A stretch of DNA of 39,005 nucleotides from PALSA-1196 sp036833805 (GTDB taxonomy: Bacteria > Pseudomonadota > Gammaproteobacteria > Steroidobacterales > Steroidobacteraceae), in the NCBI GenBank assembly GCA_036833805.1, contig DAITPA010000013.1, positions 1-39,005 on the forward strand. Direction: 5' to 3'. The number at the start of each line of letters is the position of its first letter. Within the stretch, counting starts at the first letter, position 1. The notes beneath the pieces are model-generated. The model was not told the origin of the DNA. It did not search any database and saw only the letters and a list, made by a program, of their open reading frames with translations. Positions 1-7,847 of this stretch are shown here, piece after piece. A program made the translations under genes and the position numbers.

Positions 1-535
1 CGACCATGTAGCGCGGCAGCGGCAAACCCTGCGATTGCAGATACTCCTGCAGGCGGGTCTTGGAGTCTTTCAACGTTGACGGCGGCGGCAGGGCTGCGAT
101 CCGTGACGCGAACAGCGATTCGACAACGAGTCGCGCGGGCTCAAGGCCGCCGTCGAGGAACACCGCCCCGCATACCGCCTCCAGGGCATCCGCCAGAATC
201 GACTTGCGCCGAAACCCGCCAGTCTTAAGCTCGCCCGACCCCAAGTACAGGGCGTCCCCAAGCCCGAGAGAAGCGGCCACTTCAGCCAGAGGCTCGCTGC
301 TCACCAAGCGTGATCGCAAGCGACTCAAGTCACCTTCTGAGGCGTCGGGAAACGCACGGTACAGATGCTCGGCGATCAATAAATTGAGCACGGCGTCACC
401 CAGAAACTCGAGTCGCTCATTGTTCGCCGCGGATACGCTGCGGTGCGTAAGAGCGGTGCTGAAGAGGCTGAGATCGCGCGGCGCATACGACAATTTTTCC
501 AGCACCCAGCGCGCCGGCCAGTCAGCTGCCCTCAT
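1..535 (-). CDS. rnc: Ribonuclease III, 3' end cut by window edge
   Basis: Endoribonuclease III cleaves double-stranded RNA in rRNA precursors and some mRNAs. Reading the minus strand from an ATG at 535 gives 178 residues with no stop before the window edge. The family signature ERLEFLGDAVL is at residues 40-50, with E43 and D47 as metal ligands. The second acidic pair is in the segment KSILADALEAV (D116, E119). The dsRNA-binding domain begins around KDSKTRLQEYLQ (residues 156-167) and is truncated by the window, not by mutation. The gene sits 19 bases after the DUF4845 gene and is the last visible member of the lepA-lepB run, an order (lepB then rnc) that is standard in proteobacteria. Identification is secure; only the C-terminus is unseen. 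Confidence 0.95.
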   Translation of the reverse strand, partial: MRAADWPARWVLEKLSYAPRDLSLFSTALTHRSVSAANNERLEFLGDAVLNLLIAEHLYRAFPDASEGDLSRLRSRLVSSEPLAEVAASLGLGDALYLGSGELKTGGFRRKSILADALEAVCGAVFLDGGLEPARLVVESLFASRIAALPPPSTLKDSKTRLQEYLQSQGLPLPRYMV

Positions 536-554
536 CGTCAGCGCCCGAACGGCT

Positions 555-920
555 TCACTTGATCTGCACCGTTTTGTCGAATGCGACGACCATCGCGATA
601 TTCGAAAACAACGGTGCAGATTCCTCATAAGTCGATTGCACGATCCACACTGAGCCGTCCCTGCGGATCTCGAAGTCCTTGAGATCTGGATAGGTCACGC
701 TTTGAATATCGAGGTGTTTGCCGAGCGCCGTGCGGATCATCGTTACGCTCGGCGTGTCGTCAGCGTGCAGCTCACTCGTGAGCGCATCCATTGAGCGCGC
801 GACCTTCATATAGTTCAGATAAACAGGCGCCAAACGAATGCCGGCGTAGCCGACGATGGCGATCGGCATGAGCAGAAAGAGCCAGCCGATGAGCGTTACG
901 CCGCGTTGCTTGCTTTGCAT
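555..920 (-). CDS. DUF4845 family membrane-anchored protein between lepB and rnc
   Basis: A 121-residue protein of unknown function. The N-terminus QRGVTLIGWLFLL looks like a type IV pilin/pseudopilin leader: a short basic stretch, then G-V-T-L-I and a hydrophobic helix (about residues 8-28). The remainder is predicted soluble and would lie in the periplasm. Small proteins of this DUF4845 type are commonly encoded between lepB and rnc in beta- and gammaproteobacteria, which is exactly the position here (24 bases after lepB, 19 before rnc). The usual Glu at position +5 after the pilin cleavage point is not obvious, so processing by prepilin peptidase is uncertain. Family assignment rests on N-terminal pattern, size and context. 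Confidence 0.8.
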   Translation of the reverse strand: MQSKQRGVTLIGWLFLLMPIAIVGYAGIRLAPVYLNYMKVARSMDALTSELHADDTPSVTMIRTALGKHLDIQSVTYPDLKDFEIRRDGSVWIVQSTYEESAPLFSNIAMVVAFDKTVQIK

Positions 921-944
921 GGTGCGTCTCCCCGTTGCAGACTG

Positions 945-2036
945 TTAGTCAATGTGAGCGCCAATCCGGCTCCAGATCGGTCCGCCGGAACGCTGCAGAT
1001 CCCAATTGAACCAGATTCGCGTCGCTTTGCCGACCAGATGATCCTCGGGCACGAAGCCCCAGACTCGGCCGTCCTCGCTGTTGTCGCGATTGTCACCCAT
1101 CATGAGGTACTCGCCGGGCGGCACTTCAATGACCCGACCGGGCACGGCGAGGCTCGCCTCCACGGGATCAACAGGACCGTCCGCGCAGTAGTAGCCGCGC
1201 GCGCCATGCCGGTTGCAGCCGGGCGCCGCGTCCGACCTTATGTCGAGCGGCACAGGGCATAGCATCGCCTGATGCGTGTGCGTGCCGAGATGCTCAACCG
1301 CAAGCTGCATGTGTATATAGCAGCCGTCGTCGTATGGGCCGACGATGTCGAAAGGAACCGGCATGCCGTTGACCGTCAAGCGGTCGTTCGTCACCTGGAT
1401 GCGGTCGCCGGGCAGCCCAACGAGCCGTTTGATGTAGTTGATGGACGGATCGAGCGGATAGCGAAACACCACCACATCGCCGCGCTGCGGGGACTGGATC
1501 GTCAGAAACTTGCGGTTGAACACCGGCCAGCGCAGGCCGTAGATCGATTTGTTGACGATGATGAAGTCGCCGTCAAAAAGCGTCGGCATCATCGAATCCG
1601 AGGGTATCCGAAACGGCTCGAAAATAAACGAGCGCAATAACAGCACCACGAGCGCCACCGGGAAGAAGCTGCGCGCGTAGTCTACGGTCGCCGGCTCCGG
1701 GATCAGCGTCGGGTCCTGTCCTTGGGCGCGCGCGGCCGCGGCACGGCGCGGGCGCAGGATGGCGACATCGAGCCACCAGATAATCCCCGTGAGAATCGTG
1801 ATGAGCGACAGCACGAGCGCGAAGTCGAGACGCTCGGCGACCAAGAGGCGCAACACGGCGGCGCACACCAGCACCGGCAGTGCGTGATAGGCGAACGCCA
1901 CGAGCGGCGGATCCCGCACTGGCTGCGAGGCGGCGGCAATCTGTCGTCGCGGTCGCAGGAACCAGTCATCGACCACGCACAACAGAGCCACAGGCAATGC
2001 GAGCCAACTCAAAGCGACGATGATTTGCATGAACAT
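945..2036 (-). CDS. lepB: Signal peptidase I
   Basis: Membrane serine protease that removes signal peptides from secreted pre-proteins. It has 363 residues against 324 in E. coli. The catalytic Ser is in IPSDSMMPTL (S148) and the general-base Lys in YIKRLVG (K203). The conserved box GDNRDNSEDGR lies at 314-324. Four hydrophobic segments precede the catalytic domain (about 4-23, 45-67, 73-93, 122-138), more than the two of E. coli LepB. Four cysteines (239, 260, 274, 284) lie in the extended periplasmic loop between the Lys box and the GDNRDN box, and could form disulfides. The gene follows lepA by 15 bases and belongs to the rpoE-headed run, so induction by envelope stress is plausible but inferred. 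Confidence 0.96.
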   Translation of the reverse strand: MFMQIIVALSWLALPVALLCVVDDWFLRPRRQIAAASQPVRDPPLVAFAYHALPVLVCAAVLRLLVAERLDFALVLSLITILTGIIWWLDVAILRPRRAAAARAQGQDPTLIPEPATVDYARSFFPVALVVLLLRSFIFEPFRIPSDSMMPTLFDGDFIIVNKSIYGLRWPVFNRKFLTIQSPQRGDVVVFRYPLDPSINYIKRLVGLPGDRIQVTNDRLTVNGMPVPFDIVGPYDDGCYIHMQLAVEHLGTHTHQAMLCPVPLDIRSDAAPGCNRHGARGYYCADGPVDPVEASLAVPGRVIEVPPGEYLMMGDNRDNSEDGRVWGFVPEDHLVGKATRIWFNWDLQRSGGPIWSRIGAHID

Positions 2037-2051
2037 GAAAGACTCTGCTGC

Positions 2052-3848
2052 TTAGGTTTTTCGCCCGACCTGCAGCACCGCAAGGAAGGCTTCTTGTGGA
2101 ATCTCGACGCGGCCGACCTGCTTCATGCGCTTTTTGCCCTCTTTTTGCTTCTCGAGGAGCTTCCGCTTGCGCGTGATGTCGCCGCCGTAACACTTCGCGA
2201 GCACATTCTTGCGCAGCGCCTTCACGGTGGCGCGTGCGATAACGGCGCTGCCGATCGCCGCCTGCACCGCGACCTCGAACATCTGCCGCGGAATGAGCTC
2301 GTGCATTTTGTCGACGAGCTCGCGGCCCCTCTGGTAGGCCGTGTCGCGATGCACGATGAGCGACAGCGCATCCACGCGATCGCCGTTGATCAGCATGTCA
2401 AGCTTGACGAGCGGCGCGGCGCGAAAATGGCTGAACTCATAATCGAAGGACGCATAACCGCGGCTCGATGACTTCAGGCGGTCAAAGAAGTCCATGACGA
2501 CTTCGGCGAGCGGCAACTCATATTGCAGCGACACTTGATTCGCAAGATACAAGAGTTTCTTCTGCGCGCCGCGCTTGTCGGTGCACAACTTCAGAACCGC
2601 GCCGATGTATTCGGGCGGCACCAACATATTGGCGATGATGATCGGTTCGCGAATCTCCTCGATCTCATTCACCGGCGGCAGTTTTGCCGGGTTGTCGATG
2701 AGTTCGACCGCGCCATTGGTGCGCAGCACCTCGTACACGACCGTCGGCGCGCTCGTTACGAGGGCGAGCTGATACTCGCGTTCGAGGCGCTCCTGCACGA
2801 TGTCCATGTGCAGCAGGCCCAGAAAGCCGCAGCGAAATCCAAACCCCAAGGCTCCGGACACTTCCGGCTCGTAGTGCAGCGCCGAGTCGTTCAGGCGCAG
2901 CTTTGCGAGCGCGTCGCGAAATTTCTCATAATCGTCGGCATCGATTGGAAACAAGCCGGCAAACACGCGCGGCTGAATCTGTTTGAAACCGGGCAGCGGT
3001 CTGGCGCTCGGGCGATTCTCGAGCGTGATGGTATCGCCTACGGGCGCGCCGTCGATTTCCTTGATGCCGGCGATGACAAAGCCGACGTCGCCGGTCGCAA
3101 GCGTCGGTTCGGGGATCGACTTTGGCGTAAAACGCCCGAGCTGGTCGACGCCGAAGCTGCGCCCGGTCGACATGACGCGAATCTTGTCGCCGCACTTGAG
3201 GGCACCATTGACTACGCGCACGAGCGATACAACGCCCATGTAGTTGTCGAACCACGAGTCGATGATGAGCGCCTGCAACGGCGCGTTGGGATCGCCCTTG
3301 GGCGGCGGAATCCGCTCAATCAGTCTCTCCAGGAGTTCCTGCACGCCCTCGCCCGTTTTGGCGCTCACCCGCACGGCGTCCTGCGCCTCGATGCCGATGA
3401 TCTCCTCGATTTCCTTCGCGACGCGGTCAGGCTCCGCCGATGGCAGGTCGATCTTGTTAATCGCCGGTAGAACCTCGAGGCCCAGTTCAATTGCCGTGTT
3501 GCAATTGGCGACACTCTGCGCCTCGACACCCTGGGTCGCGTCCACGACCAGAAGTGCACCATCGCAGGCGGCAAGTGAGCGCGAGACTTCATAAGAGAAA
3601 TCCACGTGCCCGGGCGTATCGATCATGTTGAGCTGATAGCGCTCGCCATCGGCTGCGGTGTAGAAAAGCGTGACGCTCTGAGCTTTAATCGTGATGCCAC
3701 GCTCACGCTCAAGCTCCATCGAGTCGAGCACCTGGTCCTGCATTTCGCGCGCGGCGAGCCCGCCGCAGATCTGGATGAAGCGGTCAGCAAGGGTGGATTT
3801 GCCGTGGTCAATATGAGCGATAATGGAGAAGTTGCGTATGAGCCGCAT
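2052..3848 (-). CDS. lepA: Elongation factor 4 (LepA), ribosome-bound GTPase
   Basis: LepA/EF4 is a translational GTPase that affects initiation and elongation. The chosen ATG at 3848 gives 598 residues (E. coli 599) starting MRLIRNFSIIAHIDHGKST, with the P-loop at residues 11-19. The G2-G4 motifs DTPGHVDF and NKIDLPSA follow. The C-terminus ends in the LepA-specific basic region (KRKLLEKQKEGKKRMK). The reading frame is open far upstream to 4013, but that extension overlaps the preceding glutaredoxin-like gene in another frame and lacks homology. The gene is flanked by that small redox gene and lepB, as part of a co-directional run headed by rpoE. A TATAAT hexamer 58 bases upstream may give it its own promoter. 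Confidence 0.97.
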   Translation of the reverse strand: MRLIRNFSIIAHIDHGKSTLADRFIQICGGLAAREMQDQVLDSMELERERGITIKAQSVTLFYTAADGERYQLNMIDTPGHVDFSYEVSRSLAACDGALLVVDATQGVEAQSVANCNTAIELGLEVLPAINKIDLPSAEPDRVAKEIEEIIGIEAQDAVRVSAKTGEGVQELLERLIERIPPPKGDPNAPLQALIIDSWFDNYMGVVSLVRVVNGALKCGDKIRVMSTGRSFGVDQLGRFTPKSIPEPTLATGDVGFVIAGIKEIDGAPVGDTITLENRPSARPLPGFKQIQPRVFAGLFPIDADDYEKFRDALAKLRLNDSALHYEPEVSGALGFGFRCGFLGLLHMDIVQERLEREYQLALVTSAPTVVYEVLRTNGAVELIDNPAKLPPVNEIEEIREPIIIANMLVPPEYIGAVLKLCTDKRGAQKKLLYLANQVSLQYELPLAEVVMDFFDRLKSSSRGYASFDYEFSHFRAAPLVKLDMLINGDRVDALSLIVHRDTAYQRGRELVDKMHELIPRQMFEVAVQAAIGSAVIARATVKALRKNVLAKCYGGDITRKRKLLEKQKEGKKRMKQVGRVEIPQEAFLAVLQVGRKT

Positions 3849-3905
3849 CAAAGCCTCGAGCACGCGTCCGCCGCGAGGATGAGCCCCCCCGTTTGCCGCG
3901 CGCGC

Positions 3906-3934
3906 ATTATAGCCGCAGGATGCGCCTGAGTTCC
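3906..3934 (-). promoter_or_regulatory. Candidate promoter for lepA-lepB
   Basis: On the minus strand a perfect TATAAT (3906-3911) overlaps the stop codon of the glutaredoxin-like gene. The hexamer 17 bases upstream (3929-3934) is GGAACT, which is poor for sigma-70 but resembles the sigma-E -35 core. The -10 is not sigma-E-like, so this may be a weak sigma-70 promoter or chance. Confidence 0.3.
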
Positions 3935-4137
3935 GGAACGTCGAGCCGGTGCCGGCACACCAGCGAGCCGTCGAGAAGCAGAACCGGCACGTGCAGGCCG
4001 TAGCGGCGCACAAGCTCGGGATCAGCGTCCACGTCCACTACATCAAGCGGCGGTAACGCGATCGAACGGGCAAGCGCCGCAAGCTCGGCAAGCATGTACT
4101 CGCACAGCTCGCAGTCGCGCCGCCGCACGACGGTCAA
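3907..4137 (-). CDS. Glutaredoxin-family (DUF836-like) thiol protein
   Basis: A 76-residue protein with a thioredoxin-like fold signature: an N-terminal beta strand, a CxxC motif C9-E-L-C12, and a conserved cis-proline region in GLHVPVLLLDG (about residues 47-57). It matches the glutaredoxin-like DUF836 family, usually annotated as glutaredoxin family protein. The physiological thiol substrate is unknown. It lies between rseB and lepA, 37 bases after rseB, in the position where Pseudomonas-type clusters carry mucC/mucD. This suggests co-expression with the envelope-stress regulon. No signal peptide is present, so it should be cytoplasmic. Fold assignment is good; a specific role is not claimed. 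Confidence 0.82.
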   Translation of the reverse strand: MTVVRRRDCELCEYMLAELAALARSIALPPLDVVDVDADPELVRRYGLHVPVLLLDGSLVCRHRLDVPELRRILRL

Positions 4138-4174
4138 ACGGCCGAGCGGGTGCGGCTCTTCCGTGGCGATGTGA

Positions 4175-5197
4175 TCAGTGTCCGGGCGAGGCGGCCGACA
4201 GAGCGGCCTCGGACCGCTTCACGGAGGAGGCGATGAAGCGAACCGTGGCGGGCGGCACCTCGCCGACCGCCGTCACCTTGTGGCCGTCGATGACGGTGGA
4301 GAATGCCGAGGCCGAGCCGACATTGGCGACGCCAGCGACCGGCTGCTGATCGGCAGGCACCACTTCGGAGCGCGTTTCGACAAACACCGAAACCGATGCG
4401 AGCCCGTCGCTGAACACGAGGTGCGCCACCGGATCTTGCGCGCCGGGCATGATCTGCGCGGAGCGCACGGTCATACGAAAACCGGGCGGCAGTTTAAGAG
4501 CACTCCACAGCGCCGATGCATTTGCCGGCTCAGGACCTGCCGCGCGCGGCGCGCTGCGCAGCCATTGGAAGCCGTCCGTCGCAACCTCCGGCTTGAATGC
4601 CGAGTCTGGAATGCGGCTCGCAAGGGTGAGGCTTGCAAACACGACCTGTTCGATGATGCGTCCGTGCGCGTCACAAAGCTGCGTCTTCAGCGGCATAGCC
4701 GTGGACTCATCGATCCACAATCGATAGCCGTAACGGAACTCGTCACGCGGCGTGACCGCAATGACGCGTGTATTGCGGCGGTTCAAGCGCGTGCGCGTCA
4801 GCTCGCGGATATCGTAGAAGTCTGCGGATTTCTCATCAAAGGTGGGAAAGCCGGCGAGGAGCGGTCCCTGCTCCCCGGATTGCGTCTCCACGATCACTGT
4901 GCGCTTGTCGGGCAGGTAGCACGTCAGTTCATTTCCGGTGCGAATGAACTCGCGACCAGATCCATCGAGCGATGCGAGGCGCTCGGTGACTGCGCCATTC
5001 TGGTTGCGATGCACGATGTGCAACATCTCAACTTTGCCGTCCTGCCAATGCGCGAAGACGCCGTCGTAATTACGCGCCGTCAACGCCTGGTTCATGCGTT
5101 CAAGCCACAGGCGCGGTTCCTGCGCGGTCGCGGTCGAGGCGACCACGAGCGCGAAAACGAACCAAGCCAGGCGGTCGCTAGGGCGAGTCGTCTGCAT
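4175..5197 (-). CDS. rseB: Periplasmic sigma-E regulator RseB/MucB
   Basis: RseB binds the periplasmic part of RseA and shields it from proteolysis; it also senses mislocalised lipopolysaccharide. The 340-residue product from ATG 5197 starts with a signal peptide (MQTTRPSDRLAWFVFALVVA, likely cut near residue 25). Next comes the large MucB/RseB N-terminal domain (W-LERMNQAL, YDGVFAHWQDGKVEMLHIVHR), related to the lipoprotein-binding LolA/LppX fold. The smaller C-terminal domain (about residues 225-330) contains PPGFRMTVRS and HLVFSDGLASVSVFVE. An upstream in-frame start at 5221 also exists; 5197 is preferred because it gives the cleaner signal peptide. It overlaps the end of rseA by 20 bases, which suggests translational coupling. 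Confidence 0.92.
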   Translation of the reverse strand: MQTTRPSDRLAWFVFALVVASTATAQEPRLWLERMNQALTARNYDGVFAHWQDGKVEMLHIVHRNQNGAVTERLASLDGSGREFIRTGNELTCYLPDKRTVIVETQSGEQGPLLAGFPTFDEKSADFYDIRELTRTRLNRRNTRVIAVTPRDEFRYGYRLWIDESTAMPLKTQLCDAHGRIIEQVVFASLTLASRIPDSAFKPEVATDGFQWLRSAPRAAGPEPANASALWSALKLPPGFRMTVRSAQIMPGAQDPVAHLVFSDGLASVSVFVETRSEVVPADQQPVAGVANVGSASAFSTVIDGHKVTAVGEVPPATVRFIASSVKRSEAALSAASPGH

Positions 5198-5816
5198 GAT
5201 GATCCGGATCGCCGGCGGCACCGGCGGCTTGCTCGGGCGCGCCCACGGCCGCCGACTCGCTCGCCATCAGCGCCGAGAGCAGGCTGCCGCGGCTCACCGG
5301 CGTCGAAAACTGACTATGCGCGACCACGTAATTCGCAAGCTCGGTTGCGGGCATCCGCATTGCGCGCGCCTCGAGCGCACGCGGCACGACATAGCTTGCC
5401 GGCACCTCCACGGGCGCGGCGGAAGGCGCGGTGCTGCGGGCGACAAGCGGGGCGGAAGCGGGCAATGAATTCTGCTGCAGCCAAAGGATGGACAGCGCCG
5501 CGACGCTCGCGGCAAGTGCGGCGCCGGCCATCGGCCGCCACCAGCGCGCAAGCGTTAGCCCCGTAGGCTGCATCGGGCGCTCGCGCGCGTCCGCCAGCAG
5601 CGGTTCAGAGGCGAGCGCTGAGCTCACCTCGTAGGCCACCATCCCGCCGAGCCGGATGTCGCCGCCACGCACCGCCGCGCCGATCGCCGCGTAGCGGCCC
5701 CAGCGCGCCTGCAGCGCGCGGTCGCGCGACAGCCGCAGCGCCAGAAGCTCGCATTCGGCCTGCGGCAACTCGTCATCGAACATCGCGGAAAGTTGACTGT
5801 CGAGCTCTTCGTTCAT
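5178..5816 (-). CDS. rseA: Anti-sigma-E factor RseA
   Basis: Single-pass inner-membrane protein that binds and inactivates RpoE, and is cut by DegS and then RseP under envelope stress. It has 212 residues (E. coli 216). The N-terminal cytoplasmic anti-sigma domain (NEELDSQLSAMFDDELPQAE, then a WGRYAAIGAA helix) is followed by a transmembrane segment at about 95-113 and an Ala/Pro-rich periplasmic region ending in a short acidic tail. Its ATG overlaps the rpoE stop as ATGA. RseP is encoded in the same window at 36265. The DegS-type protease is not in the window. Identification rests on domain pattern and position between rpoE and rseB. Confidence 0.92.
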   Translation of the reverse strand: MNEELDSQLSAMFDDELPQAECELLALRLSRDRALQARWGRYAAIGAAVRGGDIRLGGMVAYEVSSALASEPLLADARERPMQPTGLTLARWWRPMAGAALAASVAALSILWLQQNSLPASAPLVARSTAPSAAPVEVPASYVVPRALEARAMRMPATELANYVVAHSQFSTPVSRGSLLSALMASESAAVGAPEQAAGAAGDPDHHADDSP

Positions 5817-6421
5817 CCCAACTCCTCGGCGCGGCCGAGGCCGCCTTCGAAAACTTCACGCAAGCGCCGGTCAATGGCCTCGCGTGCTCTGAAGATACGT
5901 GAACGCACGGTGCCGACCGGACAATCCATGCTGGCCGCGATTTCCTCGTAGCTCAAACCCTCAAGCTCGCGCAGCACGATCGCGGTGCGCAAGTCCTCGG
6001 GCAGCGCATCCATTGCCGCATTAACCGTAGTGCGGATCTCATCGGTCAGCACCAGGCCTTCCGGAGTCTCAGCGTCCTTCATACGCCCCTGCAGTTCGTA
6101 GGATTCATCGGAGTTTTGCGTGTCGAGGTCGTAATCGACCGGGCTGCGGTCGCGTGACACGACTGCGTTCTTCGCAGTGTTGATCGCGATCCGGTACAGC
6201 CACGTGTAAAAGGCGCTGTCGCCGCGAAACTGCGCGAGCGCCCGATAAGCCTTAATGAACGCTTCTTGAGCAATGTCTTCGGCTTCCGCCGGATTTCTGA
6301 CATACCGCATCACGAGCTTCGTCACCTTGTGCTGATACTTCAACACCAGCGCGTCGAACGCGCCTTTGTCGCCGCTTTGAACACGTCGCACCAGGCTCAG
6401 ATCACTTACATCGGCGCTCAT
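5813..6421 (-). CDS. rpoE: RNA polymerase sigma-E factor
   Basis: ECF sigma factor of the RpoE/AlgU group that directs the envelope-stress regulon. It has 202 residues from ATG 6421 (an in-frame upstream start at 6436 is less likely). Region 2 is clear: GAFDALVLKYQHKV, then NPAEAEDIAQEAFIKAYRAL and the -10 recognition segment FYTWLYRIAINTAKN. Region 4 ends with EGLSYEEIAASMDCPVGTVRSRIFRARE, the -35 binding helix-turn-helix. The C-terminus is about ten residues longer than in E. coli. The gene heads rpoE-rseA-rseB and has a sigma-E-like promoter directly upstream, consistent with autoregulation. It follows sdhE by 154 bases. Confidence 0.96.
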   Translation of the reverse strand: MSADVSDLSLVRRVQSGDKGAFDALVLKYQHKVTKLVMRYVRNPAEAEDIAQEAFIKAYRALAQFRGDSAFYTWLYRIAINTAKNAVVSRDRSPVDYDLDTQNSDESYELQGRMKDAETPEGLVLTDEIRTTVNAAMDALPEDLRTAIVLRELEGLSYEEIAASMDCPVGTVRSRIFRAREAIDRRLREVFEGGLGRAEELG

Positions 6422-6466
6422 CGCGCCCTCTGCCACGACTCAAACGGTCGCAGCGCCGCGAACTCA

Positions 6467-6494
6467 ATAGACCGGGAAGCCTTAAGAAAGTTCA
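6467..6494 (-). promoter_or_regulatory. Sigma-E-type promoter upstream of rpoE
   Basis: On the minus strand TGAACTT (6488-6494) is followed after 14 bases by GGTCTAT (6467-6473). Measured as in known sigma-E promoters, the distance between AACTT and TCT is 16 bases, the canonical spacing for GGAACTT/GGTCTGA. The predicted transcript would start about 40 bases before the rpoE ATG. This is the expected autoregulatory promoter; two consensus bases differ. Confidence 0.7.
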
Positions 6495-6575
6495 GGATTT
6501 CGTCGCGTCGAGCACAAAGGCTTCCAGGAGCCTCTACAAGATGTGATCCACTGAACACAGCCTCAAGGGCGGGCC

Positions 6576-6869
6576 TCAATCGCCCTCTCCCGTCGCAAAT
6601 GCGCCACAGCCGATGCGCCGCGCAAGCCGGGCGAGTTCCGGGTCGCTCGGCGCGTCATGGCCGAAGAGGTAGTCCGCAAGCTGCGGATCGGCCAACTCCA
6701 AAAGCGCCGCGAACGCGCGCCGCTCGGCAGCGCTCGCCCGGCCGTGAGCGGCGCGCGCGTAGCGCTCGAGCAGGACGTCGAGCTCCTTCATGCCGCGCCG
6801 GCAGCGCCACAGCAGGCGCCGCCGGTCGAGCTCGGCCGCTGCACTCTCCGCCGCGAAAGCAGCATTCAT
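6576..6869 (-). CDS. sdhE: FAD assembly factor SdhE
   Basis: SdhE (YgfY, DUF339) helps covalent attachment of FAD to SdhA. It has 97 residues; the hallmark RRGMKELD (E. coli RRGMLELD) lies near residues 24-31, followed by the helical bundle ending ADPQLADYLFGHDAPSDPELARL. The ATG overlaps the sdhB stop as ATGA, so it is the last gene of the sdh operon and translationally coupled. Its partner SdhA is two genes upstream. The N-terminus is about ten residues longer than in E. coli. Confidence 0.95.
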   Translation of the reverse strand: MNAAFAAESAAAELDRRRLLWRCRRGMKELDVLLERYARAAHGRASAAERRAFAALLELADPQLADYLFGHDAPSDPELARLARRIGCGAFATGEGD

Positions 6870-7651
6870 GTGTGGCGCTCAACGAGCATCTTTTTGATCT
6901 CGGCGATGGCCTTCGCCGGATTCAAATCCTTGGGACACACGTCGGTGCAATTCATGATGGTGTGGCAGCGGTACAGGCGAAACGGGTCCTCGAGCTCGTC
7001 GAGCCGCGCGCCGGTCGCCTCGTCACGGCTGTCAATGATCCAGCGGTACGCCGCGAGCAGCGCCGCGGGGCCGAGAAAGCGCTCGCTGTTCCACCAGTAG
7101 CTCGGGCAGGCCGTGGAACAGCAGGCGCACAGGATGCAGGCGGCGGGACCGTCGATCTTTTCCTGATCGTGCTTCGATTGCAGCCGCTCGCCATCCGGCG
7201 GCGCGGGAGTCTGCGTCTTGAGCCACGGTTGCACTGCAGCATACTGAGCATAGAAGGTCGTAAGATCGGGGATGAGATCCTTCACGACCGGCAGGTGCGG
7301 TAAAGGGTAGATGCGGATCTCAGGGCCCAGATCATGCATCGACGTCGTGCAGGCGAGCCGGTTCACGCCGTTGATGTTCATGGCGCATGAGCCGCAAATG
7401 CCTTCGCGGCAGGAACGGCGAAAAGTGAGCGTCGAATCAACACCGGCTTTGATATGAATCAGCGCATCAAGAACCATGGCGCCGCAGCTCGCCGGATCAA
7501 GTTCGAAGGTATCCAGCCGCGGTCGCTCACCCGAGCTGGGATTGAACCTGTAGATGCGGAAGCGGCGCGGAGCACCGCATCCGGAGGGCGCCTTGTGCAC
7601 GCGCCCATTGCGGTCGATACGAGAATTGCGTGGAAGAAAGAACTGCGCCAT
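6866..7651 (-). CDS. sdhB: Succinate dehydrogenase iron-sulfur subunit
   Basis: Electron-transfer subunit of complex II. It has 261 residues, about 23 more than E. coli because of an N-terminal extension (MAQFFLPRNSRIDRNGRVHKA) of the kind seen in Xanthomonas-like and alphaproteobacterial proteins. The [2Fe-2S] cysteines are C81, C86, C89 and C101 (CREGICGSC). The [4Fe-4S] set is C172, C175, C178 and C239. The [3Fe-4S] set is C182, C229 and C235 (CILCACCSTACP and CHTIMNCTDVCP). All ligands are intact. It is separated from sdhA by an unusual 196-base spacer, while it overlaps sdhE by four bases. Confidence 0.98.
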   Translation of the reverse strand: MAQFFLPRNSRIDRNGRVHKAPSGCGAPRRFRIYRFNPSSGERPRLDTFELDPASCGAMVLDALIHIKAGVDSTLTFRRSCREGICGSCAMNINGVNRLACTTSMHDLGPEIRIYPLPHLPVVKDLIPDLTTFYAQYAAVQPWLKTQTPAPPDGERLQSKHDQEKIDGPAACILCACCSTACPSYWWNSERFLGPAALLAAYRWIIDSRDEATGARLDELEDPFRLYRCHTIMNCTDVCPKDLNPAKAIAEIKKMLVERHT

Positions 7652-7741
7652 CGATCGGCCCTCTAAAATATAAGTCTACGGACTCTGTTGCGAGGCGCTT
7701 GCCTAACGCCATGCTGCGCAACGGTAGCCGCTGCGCTTGTG

Positions 7742-7779
7742 CTTTCATCCCCCGGCCTTCGCAGCCGGCCGCATGAAAG
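7742..7779. repeat. Imperfect hairpin in the sdhA-sdhB spacer
   Basis: CTTTCAT (7742-7748) pairs with ATGAAAG (7773-7779), and inside it CCGGC (7752-7756) pairs with GCCGG (7764-7768) around a 7-base loop. It lies in the 196-base gap between sdhA and sdhB (7652-7847), which otherwise holds no credible gene. A 12-base perfect palindrome GCGGCGCGCCGC lies at 7816-7827 in the same gap. It could be a REP-like element or an mRNA processing/stability structure; no T-run follows, so it is not a clear terminator. Confidence 0.55.
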
Positions 7780-7847
7780 GCTCGTATTGGCTCACGCGCT
7801 TGTGCCCGACGCACTGCGGCGCGCCGCTGCGCGCCTGAGCTTCCGCT

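Noticed and set aside
4178..5566. Long plus-strand open frame of 462 codons opposite rseB and rseA
   Set aside because: It is antisense to two clearly identified genes, is Arg/His-rich and low in family-like patterns; a shadow of high GC content.
7701..7707. GCCTAAC resembling the R'' core of an integron attC site in the sdhA-sdhB spacer
   Set aside because: No matching GTTRRRY core or paired L boxes occur at a suitable distance, and no integrase or cassette is near.
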